Origin: Aplectana chamaeleonis
Lineage: Eukaryota; Nematoda; Chromadorea; Rhabditida; Cosmocercidae
Assembly (NCBI GenBank): GCA_029168955.1
Contig: JAPDOI010001540.1
Span: 103,106 to 167,105, forward strand
Direction: 5' to 3'
Length of the DNA stretch: 64,000 bases
Below the pieces are notes generated by a model. That model had not been told where the DNA came from. It made no database searches and saw only the letters and a program-made list of their open reading frames with translations. Of the stretch, positions 11,632 to 22,742 are shown one piece after another (position 1 is the first letter of the stretch; every line of letters starts with the position of its first letter). The translations under genes and the position numbers were made by a program.

Positions 11632-12988
11632 GCATGTCAGCTCATTGTTTAACACAATACAATGTACTAAGGTAATTTTTTTCGGTAATATTTTCGTAGA
11701 AAAATTTCGGTGGTCCCTTCTCGGTAGTTTTTCGGCGAATGCGCGTTATTTTCGAGGTATAATCTCGGCTCGCGGCAGTTTCGCGTCGATTTCTCGCAGA
11801 ATCTAGTATCGCGTTGACTTTTTGTAGATTCCAGGCGAAATCCTCCTAAAACCTTTTCAGGGTACATAGACGTACTATTATTAAATCCATCAATTTGGAA
11901 GTTTGACTAGACCAAAAATCCAAAAAAAAGTAACATTTCGATTGCCCTTCAAGAATCAAATAGTTTAATAGAAAAATCGAACAATTCAAATCACCGAATG
12001 AACCACAAGTGACCCCAATTCGAACAGCTGAAGAATTTAGATTCCGTTCGAAACGAATAATCGAGAGGTCGAAATCTTCAAATATGTGGGGGGTTACCAT
12101 TGAACATCCAAATATTACTTGATTTTGATTATTTATCTGGGTATTTATGTATTTTGACTCGATCCCAGGTCTATTGTGATTCTCGGTCCCGGTACTCTTA
12201 ATCGAACGCTTCATGTACATATTGATACGTTACATATGGGCGCAAAGAATTTTTTTTATTATATTTTCAAGATTTTCGGTGTGAAGTCTGCAGTGAACAA
12301 GACAAGTCGTTTCGAAGTCTTGTTGTTTCTGGAAAGTCAGTCGTACTACCCGATCTCATTGTTTCTGGGGTCAGAGTTGTCAATCGGAACGAAATGGCCA
12401 TGCACCATCGCAGATAAATCATTGTCAAATTGGGTGGCCTGGCTGGCAGGGCTGCTCAGATATTCTATGCTCATCTAATCCGACGCTTGACCTCCTCGGC
12501 AGCAGGGTCGCGCTTCGGTTGTGGTCTCCTCTCTCTTTCTGCTCGGTACCGTCATCCATCTTCACTAAATCAAAACCACAAAGCCGCGCACGCATGCAAA
12601 TCACCACAGACACCAGATTGATGCCACCGCAGCGCCGACAATCGAGGGCGCGAACCCGTCTGTCTCCGTTCGCCCCGTGGGGACCATCAAATCTTCACCA
12701 CCCGACGTCTTCCGCTGCTTCTCAGCATTATGCAGACAGGGCCCGAACGTTTGGAGTCCAGTGCCCTTGAAATCTTGGAATTCGGTACACAATGATTGAT
12801 TATGATTACTATTTGAGATTAAACTCCGAAACTTCTGAAAATTGGTTATGACCCACGACTTGTTTTCCGTTTTTTTTAATGTTTAACGCAAACTTGGAGC
12901 TTTCCTTCAAAGGCATCGTCCACGCCGAAAACCATAGATTACTTTATGATGTTTTTGTATAGCTCGGTTTCTTTAGGGAGCGAAGTTG
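11632..12988. other. Unassigned stretch
   Basis: No gene is recognised. At 12907 the word AAAGGCATCGTCCACG resembles the end of the 46155-46726 element, but I find no partner end nearby. Region 11660-11850 is rich in TTTTCGG words. Confidence 0.35.
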
Positions 12989-13483
12989 TTAAAGGCAGTG
13001 TTCACGATAAAAAATGTGTTTCAGTTTCCACTAGGAATGGGTAGTGGAGGAGCACACTGTAACGTCGACGTCGAAAGAACGCATTAAAACGAACCAGGAA
13101 AAGCTTCAAAAGAGCCCGAAGTTGCCACTTCTAGCGCAAGGCAAACCCAAAAGCGCAACACACGCTCACCGACGTGAACAAATGAATGCTTGCGATCGTG
13201 AGATGAGCGATGATTTCCAATCATTAGCCCCGTTCTTCCCTACATTCTCAGCTTCTCTCTTTACTCAGGTCAGCTGGCATACATCGGCTGCAAAAGACGA
13301 AAGTTACAAGCCTCGGACAACTCGTCCACCCTGTTTCCTTAGCTTAATTTTTGAGGGAAGATAACACCGTTCCCAGAAAGTCTTGCACGATTTGAGAGAA
13401 ATCATTGGAAACAGCATGGGGCCGCTTTCAAGATAGATGGGAAAACAGAAAAAAGATTTTTATCGTGAAAGGAGACCTTTAAA
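12989..13483. mobile_element. TTAA-flanked MITE, family 5 copy 1
   Basis: The left end is TTAAAGGCAGTGTTCACGAT and the right end is ATCGTGAAAGGAGACCTTTAA, an imperfect inverted repeat. The interior is shared with 38555-39037, including TCAGTTTCCAC, GGGTAGTGGAGG, ACACTGTAACG and ACAACTCGTCCACC. Another copy is at 20287-20726. The 106-codon frame inside is not kept in the other copies. TTAA duplication (shown at 20 kb) fits a piggyBac-type non-autonomous element. Confidence 0.8.
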
Positions 13484-15234
13484 GAGTCGTCGAAAAACCT
13501 CGATTCGTAAAGAAAAACCAGTTCGAAAACACTGTTAAATTGAATTTTAATTTCGCACCAAAATCGTTTTTGAAGTTTTTCTGCGTTCGGAGGCCCGGTC
13601 ACTGTCATTTTTGAATTTTTCCTGCATGATGATTTCGTGCCATAAATGTTTTCCATGTAGTTGGACTTTCGGTACAACATTCAATGAAACAGTGCTAGAT
13701 GATCGACCCAGAAAAGCTAGGTGATCGACCCCAGAGCAGTTTTGAGGTGGCCATAACTTTAAAGGTGCGCATTTTCGTAGCCTCAAGTTTCGTGGGTGAT
13801 GCCAACTAGCTCGGATGGCTTGATTGGGCACAAAAATTGGAAATGGTTTCCAGCGGTCACGATGTCTTTAACATGGAATATTGAAATAAAAAAAACAAGT
13901 TATGGGCTTGCGGGGTATAAGCATTGAAGGCAGCATACACACTCGAAAAAGCTGTTCAGATAACAACGTTACCGGGGTCGTATGGCTCGAATTAGAACGC
14001 TAACGCCGTTGGAAGCGTGAAAAACTAGTCAAGCCCCCATATTTGTGCTATATCGAATCAATAAATCTCGAAATCCCGCCCATTCGCTTTGTAGTGTCCA
14101 CCCACCAATACAAATTTGTTCAGACTGATCGTTCGAATACAGTCACTTCAGCTAGTTGGAACGACGTAAGCGTTCTAGCGTAGGTCGTAAAAGTCTATTA
14201 GCTTCGCTATCACGATAACGATCACTTACCACTAGCTCCGCAATTGCAACCGAGCGTTAATGCTGCGGTGTAACTCGTCCACGTCCTCTCCAGTACAAGA
14301 GAACCCGCCACTTATCTTACTTTTAGCTCTTTATTTTTATCGAGTTTTTGCAGTCTTTTTAATATGTTTTCCACCCTGTATATTGGGCTAGAAGGGTTTT
14401 ACCTCTCCGGCTTGTGTAGCATTTTTCTTGTATCCTCCGTGCCATTTCATAGGAAACCGCGAGGAATAAACTTGGCACTGTCGCGGAAGCGAAAGCGTAA
14501 TGAGGGTAATGACTATCGATTGAGTGATATCAGGTATACGTTGCTGCGTCGCGGCTTCCTACAAAAATGACACCGAGGTTACTCGCAGTTTTAAAGTATT
14601 ACTGAACTCACTGAGGTATCTAACCAGTTCCCAGCAATCTCTCAACATGGTCCTGATTGATGACGATGTAGTGCACACGGCTCGTCTCTCATTAATATTG
14701 TACGGTTTAGAGAAAGGACACCTAATGGTCAAGTCGTAAATCAGGCGCCGCTACAAAGAGATAGAATAGGGGAGGACAGCACCAGCCGCAGACGCAACAA
14801 ATACAGTGAGAATTTTGAAAGGGCCATCTCGAAAGCTTGCTGGACAGGAGAAATGGTTTTCAAGAAGAAAACGAATGTTCGATGCATTTTGTAAAAAGTT
14901 TTGTTTTTTGAGTATTCAATTTTTTCGAAAGCAGAAAATAATTTGATTTTGAGTAGAAGGTCTTTTTGCTTGATGAGTAAATGAATGAGTAAAATCAATT
15001 CATACGGTGGGTCGATTCTTGTGCAACTTTGGTAAGTCAGGAGAGGTGCTGTTCAGGAGAGGACATTCAAATCTAGCACCATAAGGTTCTTCCAAATTTT
15101 CCAGCGGACTCCTCCCTACTGGTCGTTCAAAGTTCATTCAGAGGTGTCTTTTTTTTTCTTCTCAGTTCCACTCCCGTTTGGACATCACCGCTGTGGGCTG
15201 CAAACGTCACAGTTCGCCCTGTTGGGAGGAAATC
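13484..15234. other. Unassigned stretch
   Basis: No gene or paired repeat ends are recognised. A short direct repeat of GATCGACCC occurs at about 13700 and 13723. A 68-codon plus-strand frame at 14364-14570 has a hydrophobic start and a basic end but no family signature. Confidence 0.35.
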
Positions 15235-16328
15235 TCAAAGGCATTGGTCACGATGAAAAACGTTAGCGAAAAAACGACGAAAATCAGCTCGCAAGGGAAG
15301 TGTATAGAGTGGTAAACGCATCTGCGAAAGCGATTAATATCGTTAGTATCTATTGTGGCTCAATAGTAAAGATGCGCAGTATCCCGCCCCGAGCTGCAGG
15401 TTCGAACAAGTTATGAGCATTTTTCAAGCCTCGCGAAGAGGCAAGGACACCCCCGTCAGGCATTTTTTTGGAGCTTCTAAAAATTTTCCCGGATTTAGCC
15501 CAAAACTTGTATGTAGGGGGTAATCTAGGGTAGTGAACACGAATCTGAAGACCATTTGTCGATATTAAGAGGTTTACTGTAGGTTACGGTAGATAACCTG
15601 TCATTTACGGGGCTAAACCCACCTTAGTACTTTGAAAATCGACAAGCGGACATTAAATTCTTATTCTCCACCCCGAATAATCCCCGTATACAAATTTTAA
15701 GTAAAATCTGAGATTTTGACCAAACTACCGTATACCCACCGTAATCTACCGAAATTTGCGAAAAATCTATGAGCGGACTCCAGAATCGTGTTCAGCGCTC
15801 CAAATAACCTCCAGAAGAAAAATTTGAGCAATATCTACCGTAGCACTCCGAAATTCTGGAAAGTGGCGTTTTTCCCTCGCAATTTTCCTCGGTCGGGAAG
15901 CTTCGAACGAAATTAGCCGAAATCTTTGGAAAATCGACTATTAAACCACAGATTCGTGATTGGCGCCCCAAAAAAACTCTGGAAGTATTTTAAGTCAAAA
16001 ATCTGCAACATTTTTCTAAAACGCTTCCGAAGCCCTCTAATCGGTATAAATAAACGTCCAACCGAAAATCCGTACAAGTCCAATACGCTGTCACTCTCGG
16101 CAAAGTATGGAAAATGCGCCTTCACCCAAAATTTGCTCAGAGGGGTAGTTTTGGGCGCTGAACACATTTATGAGGTCCGTTTCCAAATTTTCTAAAGATT
16201 AATGCCCCTTTTGGAGGGTACGAAAAACACAAAAAACTACCTTTTAAGGCTTGTAACATCTTGGAACCTGCAGCTCGGGGCGGGATACTGCGCAGTTTAA
16301 CTATTGAGCCACTAGAGATACTAACGAT

Positions 16329-17264
16329 CTCAGGCAATTCACCGCCCCGAGCCGCACTGGTTAGGAACACGAGCCGCCTGACAGGGCGGCTCGGGGCGCC
16401 GAATTTGACGATCTCCGGGACACAGCTGTTGCCGATCGGGCGCCCGCAGTTCGGCTCGATCTCGCATCTTGTTGCTATAGCGACTCCACTTCATAGTCCT
16501 AGGGATATCACAAACCGCAGTAGCTCTTCCGTACAGGACCGTTCTTCTCTTGCTTCACTTCCTACTCCTTACCATTGGTTCGCCCAACATTATACCCCTG
16601 GTATAAGGGCAAATCTGGGTACAAGCTTCCGGACTGTGCAAAGCAAACCAGAAGCTTATACCCCTAAGAGCCCCTATACCCGGAGTATACCCGCTGACGA
16701 GCCTCCTGTTATTTAGCTCTATAAATTTTTGTCCAACTTCCGATTTTTTAAAATCTAATTTTTCCGCCAAAAAACAGAGTTGAAACTGATCCCGGTCATC
16801 GTGTGTGAATTGACGGGTTAGCCAAGGTTTCATACTCTAGTTTTTCAAAACGCTAAATATTATTTGGAGCCAGAATCAATTTTGAGAATAATCGCTATAT
16901 TGATTGAGTGGCCCTCGGGTAGGACTAAAATGACAACTTCATTCGATAACCTTTCTATTCAATTCGAACTAGTTAATCGCTACATTGATTGAGTGGCCCT
17001 CGGTTAGAACTAAAATGACAACTCCATTTGATAACCTTTCTATTCAATTCGAACTTATAAGCAGAATATATTTGACACTTTGTCATTACAGTGAATGACT
17101 TTGATGGGGAACAGCTGTGGCCCGGATAGCAACAGAATACCAACAGGAGTTGCCATTTCAACACAAACACAGGTCCAGTTCATTTGGGAACTGCTGTTGG
17201 TCAGCGGTTGCCGATGGCGGAAGTGGGAGGAGCCAGTGCGGCTCGGGGCCTCGTATCGCCTGAG
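16329..17264. mobile_element. Inner insertion with 32-bp TIRs (family 8)
   Basis: The ends are CTCAGGCAATTCACCGCCCC and, reversed, CTCAGGCGATACGAGGCCCC, and both continue into GAGCCGCACTGG. The element splits the right arm of the family 7 copy between AACGAT and ACTAG, leaving an AT on both sides (16327-16328 and 17265-17266). It is 936 bp and has no recognisable protein. It also contains an 85-bp tandem duplication and a small palindrome near 16556-16700. Confidence 0.75.
16889..17057. repeat. 85-bp tandem duplication
   Basis: Two adjacent copies of an 85-bp unit, starting ATCGCTATATTGATTGAGTG at 16891 and ATCGCTACATTGATTGAGTG at 16976. They differ at a handful of bases. The duplication lies inside the family 8 element. 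Confidence 0.9.
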
Positions 17265-17803
17265 ATACTAGCCGTTTTCGCAGATGCGTTTACCACTCCA
17301 AACACTTTCCTTGTGAGATCCAAAATAGCTGGAAAACTGTGAAGGTAGCGCGGTGAAAAACGAGCTAGAATTAGAGTTTCTAGGGCCCAAAGAAGCACAC
17401 GTGCACAGCGATGACGAAACAGATCGCAGTCTCATGCTGAGCAGTCAAAAATTATCGACATTCAGAGGAAGAAATAAATGTGAATTTACCTAATAAAAAC
17501 AGTTGAGCAATTAAAGAGAGCACTCCAGTAAAGTCTTTGACTAGATGTGTACAAAAATTCGAAGGTTCACTGATTGAAATTCAATTTCAAGCCAGGTAAT
17601 GTCCTTGCTATAAGAGGTCATCGATGCCGATGATGTGCAGTGTGGTCCACCATCAAAGGACAAGAAAGTTCAGGCCTCAAATTTGGCCCAAAACAGTGGT
17701 TTTTTCGCGATTTTTTCTGATAGGTTCTACTATTCGAGACCCAGAGAAGGGTTCGAAGAGAAAAAGACGACAAGCATATTTGATCGCGACCACTGCCTTT
17801 AAA

Positions 17804-18186
17804 CGCGAACAGGAGAGAAATAAAAACTGTCCAAGGCAGAACTTGCACCATTGTCGATCAACAGTTTGGTTTCTGTGTTGTTCCACAGTGTAGACCAGAG
17901 GTTATACACCTATACCTTCTGTTTTATGATAAATGATTTGCATACTCCGAATAGCAGTTTCGGCTGGAAATTTATTTTTGTGCCTTACCATTCCCAGACA
18001 GATATCTTGGTCCCCGGCTTCCATAGACTATCCGAATACTCCAGTGAAGATCGGAGCATTCTATATGCAAGTTGTTCCGAAAGAATCTTCCTGTCAGAAA
18101 CGGTAATTAGAGTGGGAGAATAAGAACTGGGACCCCAAACTCGGATGGCCTCCGCAAGTCATCGTACTCAAACAGTCGTGGGGTAG
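17804..18186. other. Unassigned stretch
   Basis: A 90-codon plus-strand frame at 17851-18123 has no motif and no good splice context. No repeat is recognised. Confidence 0.3.
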
Positions 18187-18680
18187 TACAATACCGCTGC
18201 TATCGAAAGGAAAAAATTGGGCGAAGATGACAAAAAAGGCAACTAAAGCTTCTTCGACCACAACTCGCCTCAAAATGCCCTATCTTCCATTTTGAAACGT
18301 CGAAAATGTTCATCGTGCCAAAATCTATCCAAATGTGTGAAATAATTTCAAAATTTCGAAATGGAAACCTTTTTTTAAATGGAGCTAGTTATGAATTTGA
18401 TAATGATTTCACAATAGCACGAGCCTGTTCTATCAAAAACGACCAGACGCAACCTCTACCACTGTCAAAATGAAAAAAAAATATTTTTCATTGAAAAAAG
18501 AAGTTCTTCCTAATTTTTGGGAAATATTTTTGCATAATTGACTGGACCACGACATGCTGAACATTTTGGCGTTTTGAAATTTCAAAACGGAGCATTTTGA
18601 AGCGAGTTGTGGTCGAAAGACGCTTTAGTTGCCCACATTAGTATTTTCGCCACTTTTTCCCTTAGGTAGCAGCGGCATTG
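18187..18680. mobile_element. MITE with ~100-bp TIRs (family 9)
   Basis: The outer ends pair ATACCGCTGCTATCGAAAGG with the complement of CCTTAGGTAGCAGCGGCAT. Further in, GGCAACTAAAGCTTCTTCGA pairs with TCGAAAGACGCTTTAGTTGCC, followed by CCACAACTCGCCTCAAAATG. The element is about 490 bp and A/T-rich in the middle. No second copy is visible in the window. Confidence 0.75.
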
Positions 18681-18724
18681 CACGTCGGCACAATATGTAA
18701 GTGTTGTTTATCAGGGCAAACATC

Positions 18725-18870
18725 GAATACAACCCCTCGTTGTCGGCAGGAGCTGCTGCTAACAGCTGCATATGCTGCCAACGTATGCTGGGGTTCCATC
18801 CCTCGTTGTGAGCAGGAGCTACTGCTAACGGCGACATATCCTTCCAACGGGGCTCATCCTCTCGTTATCG
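18725..18870. repeat. Degenerate ~65-bp tandem duplication with GCAGGAGCT words
   Basis: Two and a bit units beginning CCTCGTTGTCGGCAGGAGCT, CCTCGTTGTGAGCAGGAGCT and CTCTCGTTATCGAC. Each first part continues with (G/A)CTGCTAAC. A related palindrome, AGGAGCTGTTGCTAATTAGC followed by its complement, is at 19266-19300. Confidence 0.6.
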
Positions 18871-20030
18871 ACAGCCTGCTCTGCAAACAGAGAAAGTGTT
18901 TTGACTACCAGCCTCTTTATCGTTGCTGGGTATGATCCTTGTCACGGCCAGCAGCAAGGAGGCCAACATTTCCACGGTTCACACAAGAAGTCTTTCCTCG
19001 CGGTGGGTCATGGGCACGATCCTCTCAGCGTCCAAAATTGAAGTCCAAAAAATGACGCGAGGTCACCTTCTCGCACCAGTCTCAAATGGCGAACCGCCCT
19101 TCAGTGAGACTGGCCGCCTACCCACCGATGTCGTACAAGAGAGTGCTGCAAATTTCTTTCGTATCAGACAAACATTGTAGGAGATCGTCAGCAGACACTA
19201 GGAGAGGGGGCTGCCGAACTCACGCGTGCCAGGATAAACAATGGGGTTGTACCCGAGCATAACCAGCAGGAGCTGTTGCTAATTAGCAGCAGCTCCTGCT
19301 GTTAGCAGGGGTACAGCAGGTGTTAGCAGGGGTAGAGCTGGGGTGCTACTAATCTCTTTGTACCCGAATGCAGCTCCTATTGTGCCGACGTACTAACCCG
19401 CGATTGTCTGAGTACATAGCAGATCACATTATATAGCCTATACGACGCTGATTGAAGCCGAATGTCACATGTGCCACTTGAGTGGTCGAGCGGAGCCGAG
19501 AATCTGGGCTTGATTTTAGGTTTTCTGCCTAAATTCAGCTATTTAGCTTGTTCATCACAGGAGTTTAGCCTTGGTCGCCTTTTTCTTTACAATGGCACGT
19601 AACTTTGAATGTGTCTTTCGTAATTAACTCTCGATTTCGACTATAATCAGCAGCTAGCGGAGCTTTCTGACGAAACATTCTCATCGCCAGTTATATTTGA
19701 CCAAGGCCCGGCTCCCCGCTACTGGGGATTACCAGTATAGAGAGCACTCCAGAAATGCCCCAGAGCTTCAACTCCGGAGAGAAGGAGCATGGATCCCTAT
19801 TGGCCATACATACTCTCTTGAAGGCAAGAGATTGCTTCTGGAGCAACAAATTAGAAAGCGAAAAAGGGAAACGCATAGAGCATTATATGTATTTCAAATG
19901 CTGTCCCGTTCAAGCTCCTACTTTTCCAACAAAGTGTCTACTACAAAGGCAGCTCATAGGGCTTGACCTTTTTGTTTTGCATGGATGTTGATAAATCACA
20001 AAAGCAACCTGAGAAGGATTCATTTCGACC
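18871..20030. other. Unassigned stretch with a small palindrome
   Basis: Apart from the AGCAGGAGCTGTTGC / GCAGCAGCTCCTGCT inverted repeat at 19263-19302 and repeated GTTAGCAGGGGT words to 19340, nothing is recognised. Confidence 0.35.
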
Positions 20031-20163
20031 ATGAGGCTCTGTGGCCTGGTCATTTGGGTCAGCTCTGCTTGTGCGATATGGCTCTTCGGTGTTATCGAAT
20101 CTCAAGGCAACCTGACATCTTTTGATAACTCAACCGCTCAAAACGTGTTCAATTTAACAAACG
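20031..20163 (+). CDS. Candidate first exon of a secreted or type II membrane protein
   Basis: This stretch is too short for a standard ORF call but has exon features. An ATG at 20031 opens 44 codons ending in a strong donor word (AACG|GTGAGT at 20164). The peptide begins MRLCGLVIWVSSACAIWLFG, a hydrophobic run that could be a signal peptide or membrane anchor. Behind it are two N-glycosylation sequons (NLT, NST); the exon stops just after NLTN. The codon is split after its first base. A possible second small exon is at 22221-22262. I recognise no family. The supposed intron holds a 2-kb nest of transposons. With no homologue to compare, this is a structural inference only. Confidence 0.3.
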
Positions 20164-20286
20164 GTGAGTCCAGTTAATATGAGACTGTCCACGTAAGAAT
20201 CGAGATAGAACGGTGCACAAATTTTTTTTTAAATTGGTGTAAAATTTCAAAGCTGGGCATTTTTGAACATTCTTTAGCATAGATCC

Positions 20287-20726
20287 TTAAAGGTAGTGTT
20301 CACGAAAGGAAAGTTGCACGTTTTTTTTGCCTAAAACGTAAGCTTTCTGTTCCTCTAAGAAGAATAAGAACGGAAGTGAGACGAAAAAACCCAAAAGCGC
20401 AAGGACCGCCCTTCTATGTGAACAAATGAAAACTCAAAATCATGATATGAGCGATGGTTTCCGATCCAAAGCCTCGTTCTTTCCTTCACTCTCAACGTCT
20501 CTCTTTACTCAGGTCAGCTCGCACACATCGGCTGCGAAAAAACGGGAGTTTCAAGCCTTGGACAACTCGTCCCCAATGCTTCCCCAGCTGAATTTTGATG
20601 AGGCCATACCTCCGTTTTCAGGGGGTCTTGTACGATTCCAGGGACATCATTGAAATCAGCATGGGACCGTTTTCAAGATGGGCGGAAAAACAGAAAAACG
20701 ACTTTTATTGTGAACATTGCCTTTAA
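20287..20726. mobile_element. TTAA-flanked MITE, family 5 copy 2
   Basis: The ends are TTAAAGGTAGTGTTCACGAA and TTGTGAACATTGCCTTTAA. It interrupts the left arm of the 20178-22156 element. The other arm reads GATCCTTAACGTAAACGA without the insertion (in complement, TTAA at 21954-21957), so the insertion duplicated TTAA (20287-20290 and 20723-20726). This is the best evidence in the window for the target preference of the family. Confidence 0.85.
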
Positions 20727-20794
20727 CGTAAACGATTTCTTATGATAAAAAATTTTTATAAGGATTTTTTTATGAGGAAAAAAATTAAAAATTT

Positions 20795-21334
20795 TATGAG
20801 AAGGACTGGCGTTGTCAGGATTTTCGAAATCGCGCCCTGTGAAAAAAATTAATTCTCTATTTTTTCTGAGCACAGATCCCGCAGATAGAGACTATGCTCA
20901 AAAGACGCGCCGTAGTCGTTTTGATATACAAAAATTGTAAACTCAAAAATCGAAAAACACAAACGACCTCATTTTCTCGATCGAATGACGCTCACAGGCG
21001 AAAAACCCTCGTACAAGAGGCCGCTCATTCATTCCATCGCCCGAGAAAATGTCAGCTCCTCGTGGTCAGCTACTACTGCATCCATTTTTTTTTGCGCGAT
21101 GGAGTGAATGAGCGGCCTTTTGCACGAGGGTTTTTCGCCTGCGAGCGTCATTCAATCGAAAAAAAGATGATGTCGTTTGTATCTTTCGATTTTTGATTTT
21201 ATATTTGTTATATATCAAAACGACTTTTGAGCTTAGCCTCTATCTGCACGATCTGTGCTCAGAAAGAATAGAAAATTTATTATTTTACAGGGCTCGATTT
21301 TGAAAATTCTGACAACGCCAGTCGATTCCTCATA
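20795..21334. mobile_element. Long foldback element
   Basis: A near-complete 540-bp inverted repeat. The outer arms pair GACTGGCGTTGTCAGGATTT with its complement at 21305-21323. Further in are GAGCACAGATC, GATAGAG, CAAAAGACG / CGACTTTTG, GTCGTTTTGATATA, and GAGGCCGCTCATTCA. The loop is only about 60 bp (around 21035-21095). It encodes nothing and fits the foldback/MITE type. Confidence 0.85.
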
Positions 21335-21347
21335 GTTGATTACCACT

Positions 21348-21921
21348 TAGGCCCCGGTCAGACTTCGTCGAAAAACCTGCTGAGTCCGACTGAGTCCGAA
21401 TGAGTCCGGGGTGGAAAAACCTGCTGAGTCCCACTGAGTCCGGTTGCCCCCAGCGCCAACCAACTCCTCTGCGATACACGCAATTGATAGTGACGACTAT
21501 CACCTCAGCTGTGAATCGGAACGTGTTTGGTGGCTGATTTTTCTTGTTTTCAACATGTCTGAATCTGATTTCCTTATCAGCAGCAGGTGGGGCAGAGCGC
21601 AGACGACTAGAGTCGAGATGCGGCGGGACTTGGCAGGTCGCAGTCGGCCGAAAAAAATGCACCCAAATCACGTGAGAAACTCCTATATCGACAGGGTGGG
21701 GTGAGGACGATTTCGGTGGGACTCAGTGGGACTCAGTCGGTGCATTGGCCCCGCCCTTGTACACATGAGAACCACCAGTATCGACAGGGTGGATTGCGGT
21801 GGGCATCAGACGGTCGCAGTCGGACTCAGCGGGTTGATTTTTTTGCACCCGTCTTCCACGAATTCGATGCGTATCGACCCGGTGGGACTCAGTAGATCCA
21901 CCGACTATGACGGGGGCCTTA
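21348..21921 (+). mobile_element. GACTCAGT-rich TIR element, family 11 copy 1
   Basis: The ends are TAGGCCCCGGTCAGACTTCG and, reversed, AAGGCCCCCGTCATAGTCGG. The interior carries many copies of the pentamer-like words GAGTCC and GACTCAG, such as CTGAGTCCGACTGAGTCCGA near 21380. A second copy in the opposite orientation is at 34181-34672 and a decayed one at 44066-44279. No protein is encoded. Confidence 0.8.
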
Positions 21922-22220
21922 TAAATTTTTTTCATCATAAGAACTCGTTTACGTTAAGGATCTATACTAAAGAATGTTGAAAAAATGCGCAACTTTGGAA
22001 TTTTATAACAATTTTTGAAAAAGCTTTCGGAAAGTTCTAGAAGCGTACACCTGAGTTTTTTTTTGGGGTGCTCTAGCGGTATGAATATTAAAAACGGCAG
22101 AAAATTTTTTTGTGTACCGATCTACATATCTCGATTCTTACGTGGACAGCCCCATATGACATTGTTGCTTATTCGAGGCATGCTTCCTCTTTTGATTTCG
22201 ATGTAGCAAAAAATGTTTAG

Positions 22221-22262
22221 AATCGACGAAAGGCCATTCGACTACGACGACGGGCTCGCCGA
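22221..22262 (+). CDS. Possible small second exon (Thr/Ser-rich)
   Basis: A 42-bp stretch between a modest acceptor (ATGTTTAG|AAT) and a strong donor (CGA|GTATGT at 22263). Joined in phase with the candidate exon at 20031-20163 it would add STKGHSTTTTGSP-like residues, the kind of Thr/Ser-rich stalk seen in secreted or surface proteins. The acceptor is weak and the next acceptor at 22388 (AACTCAG) leads to a stop within 13 codons. This is a tentative call. Confidence 0.15.
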
Positions 22263-22742
22263 GTATGTTTTTTGAACATTCACATTGATAAAAACTGTAA
22301 CTCCTTTGTAAGGGTAGCTGTGAAACTGGCAAGCAGCTGTGGAACTCGAAATCATGGGTAGTTCCGCTCGTGCTTTCAATGTCAACTCAGAATCCTGCAC
22401 GAGCATCGAAACACAGGGGTCATCGTCTTGACAAGCACGCTCATGTAAATCATTTTTTCCGCAGGGCCACCGTAACCTCCTTCAAAAATTTTCAAAGTGT
22501 CAGTTTGGTTATGAGCACATGGTAATAGCCAACAAACATGTTTGCACATTTTCGACCTCCTCAGCCACTTCCCAGTGGCTTCTCGAGGAGAGTGGTGTGT
22601 GAATGAATGCACACCGCTCCTCTGCTCTTTTATACCCCGCATGTTATGAGCGTGTGTTATCGTTCGTTATCATGTTTTGTTCAAGAATGATTACGGTAGC
22701 CCTGCGGAAAGATGATCGGCATGGGCGTGCTTTTATCGTCTT
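22263..22742. other. Unassigned stretch with a TATA-containing repeat piece
   Basis: At 22597-22650 the words GTGTGTGAATGAATGCACAC and CTCTGCTCTTTTATACCCC resemble, in reverse, the centre of the 36394-36685 MITE (GGGTATAAAAGAAATGGAGA and TTCATTCACACACCG). A weaker relative is at 23396-23470. Otherwise nothing is recognised. Confidence 0.4.

Larger units (their letters stand above)
15290..17315. mobile_element. Long-TIR element, family 7 copy 1, itself interrupted
   Basis: The left end CGCAAGGGAAGTGTATAGAG and the right end CACTTTCCTTGTG with CCACTCCAAACACTT are inverted. The arms continue for roughly 100 bp through GTAAACGCATCTGCGAAA and CAGTATCCCGCCCCGAGCTG. The interior carries several TACCGTA / TACGGTA words in both orientations (15570-15850). 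A second copy in the opposite internal orientation lies at 35376-36754. It sits inside family 6 and contains the 16329-17264 insertion in its right arm. No transposase frame is visible. Confidence 0.8.
15235..17803. mobile_element. Family 6 MITE split by a nested insertion
   Basis: The left end is TCAAAGGCATTGGTCACGAT and the right end GATCGCGACCACTGCCTTTAA. The right portion (17316-17803) aligns with the reverse complement of the intact copy at 24477-25033. The left 55 bp (15235-15289) matches the other end of that copy, including GATGAAAAACGT and AATCAGCT. The two parts are separated exactly by the 15290-17315 element. This is a non-autonomous TIR element. Confidence 0.8.
20178..22156. mobile_element. 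Large inverted-repeat element carrying three other elements (family 10)
   Basis: The left arm starts ATATGAGACTGTCCACGTAA and the right arm ends TTACGTGGACAGCCCCATAT. The arms pair over more than 200 bp, including TCTCGATTCTTACGTGGACA, GGATCTATACTAAAGAATG and CTTATGATAAAAAA type sequence. Inside lie a family 5 MITE (20287-20726), a foldback (20795-21334) and a GACTCAGT-rich element (21348-21921). No transposase frame remains. Because the left arm is interrupted and the right arm is not, the right arm records the empty site. Confidence 0.8.

Noticed and set aside
13044..13364. 106-codon frame inside the family 5 MITE, with related frames at 20426 and 38767
   Set aside because: The peptides are similar only because the DNA is; indels between copies break the frame and no transposase motif is present.
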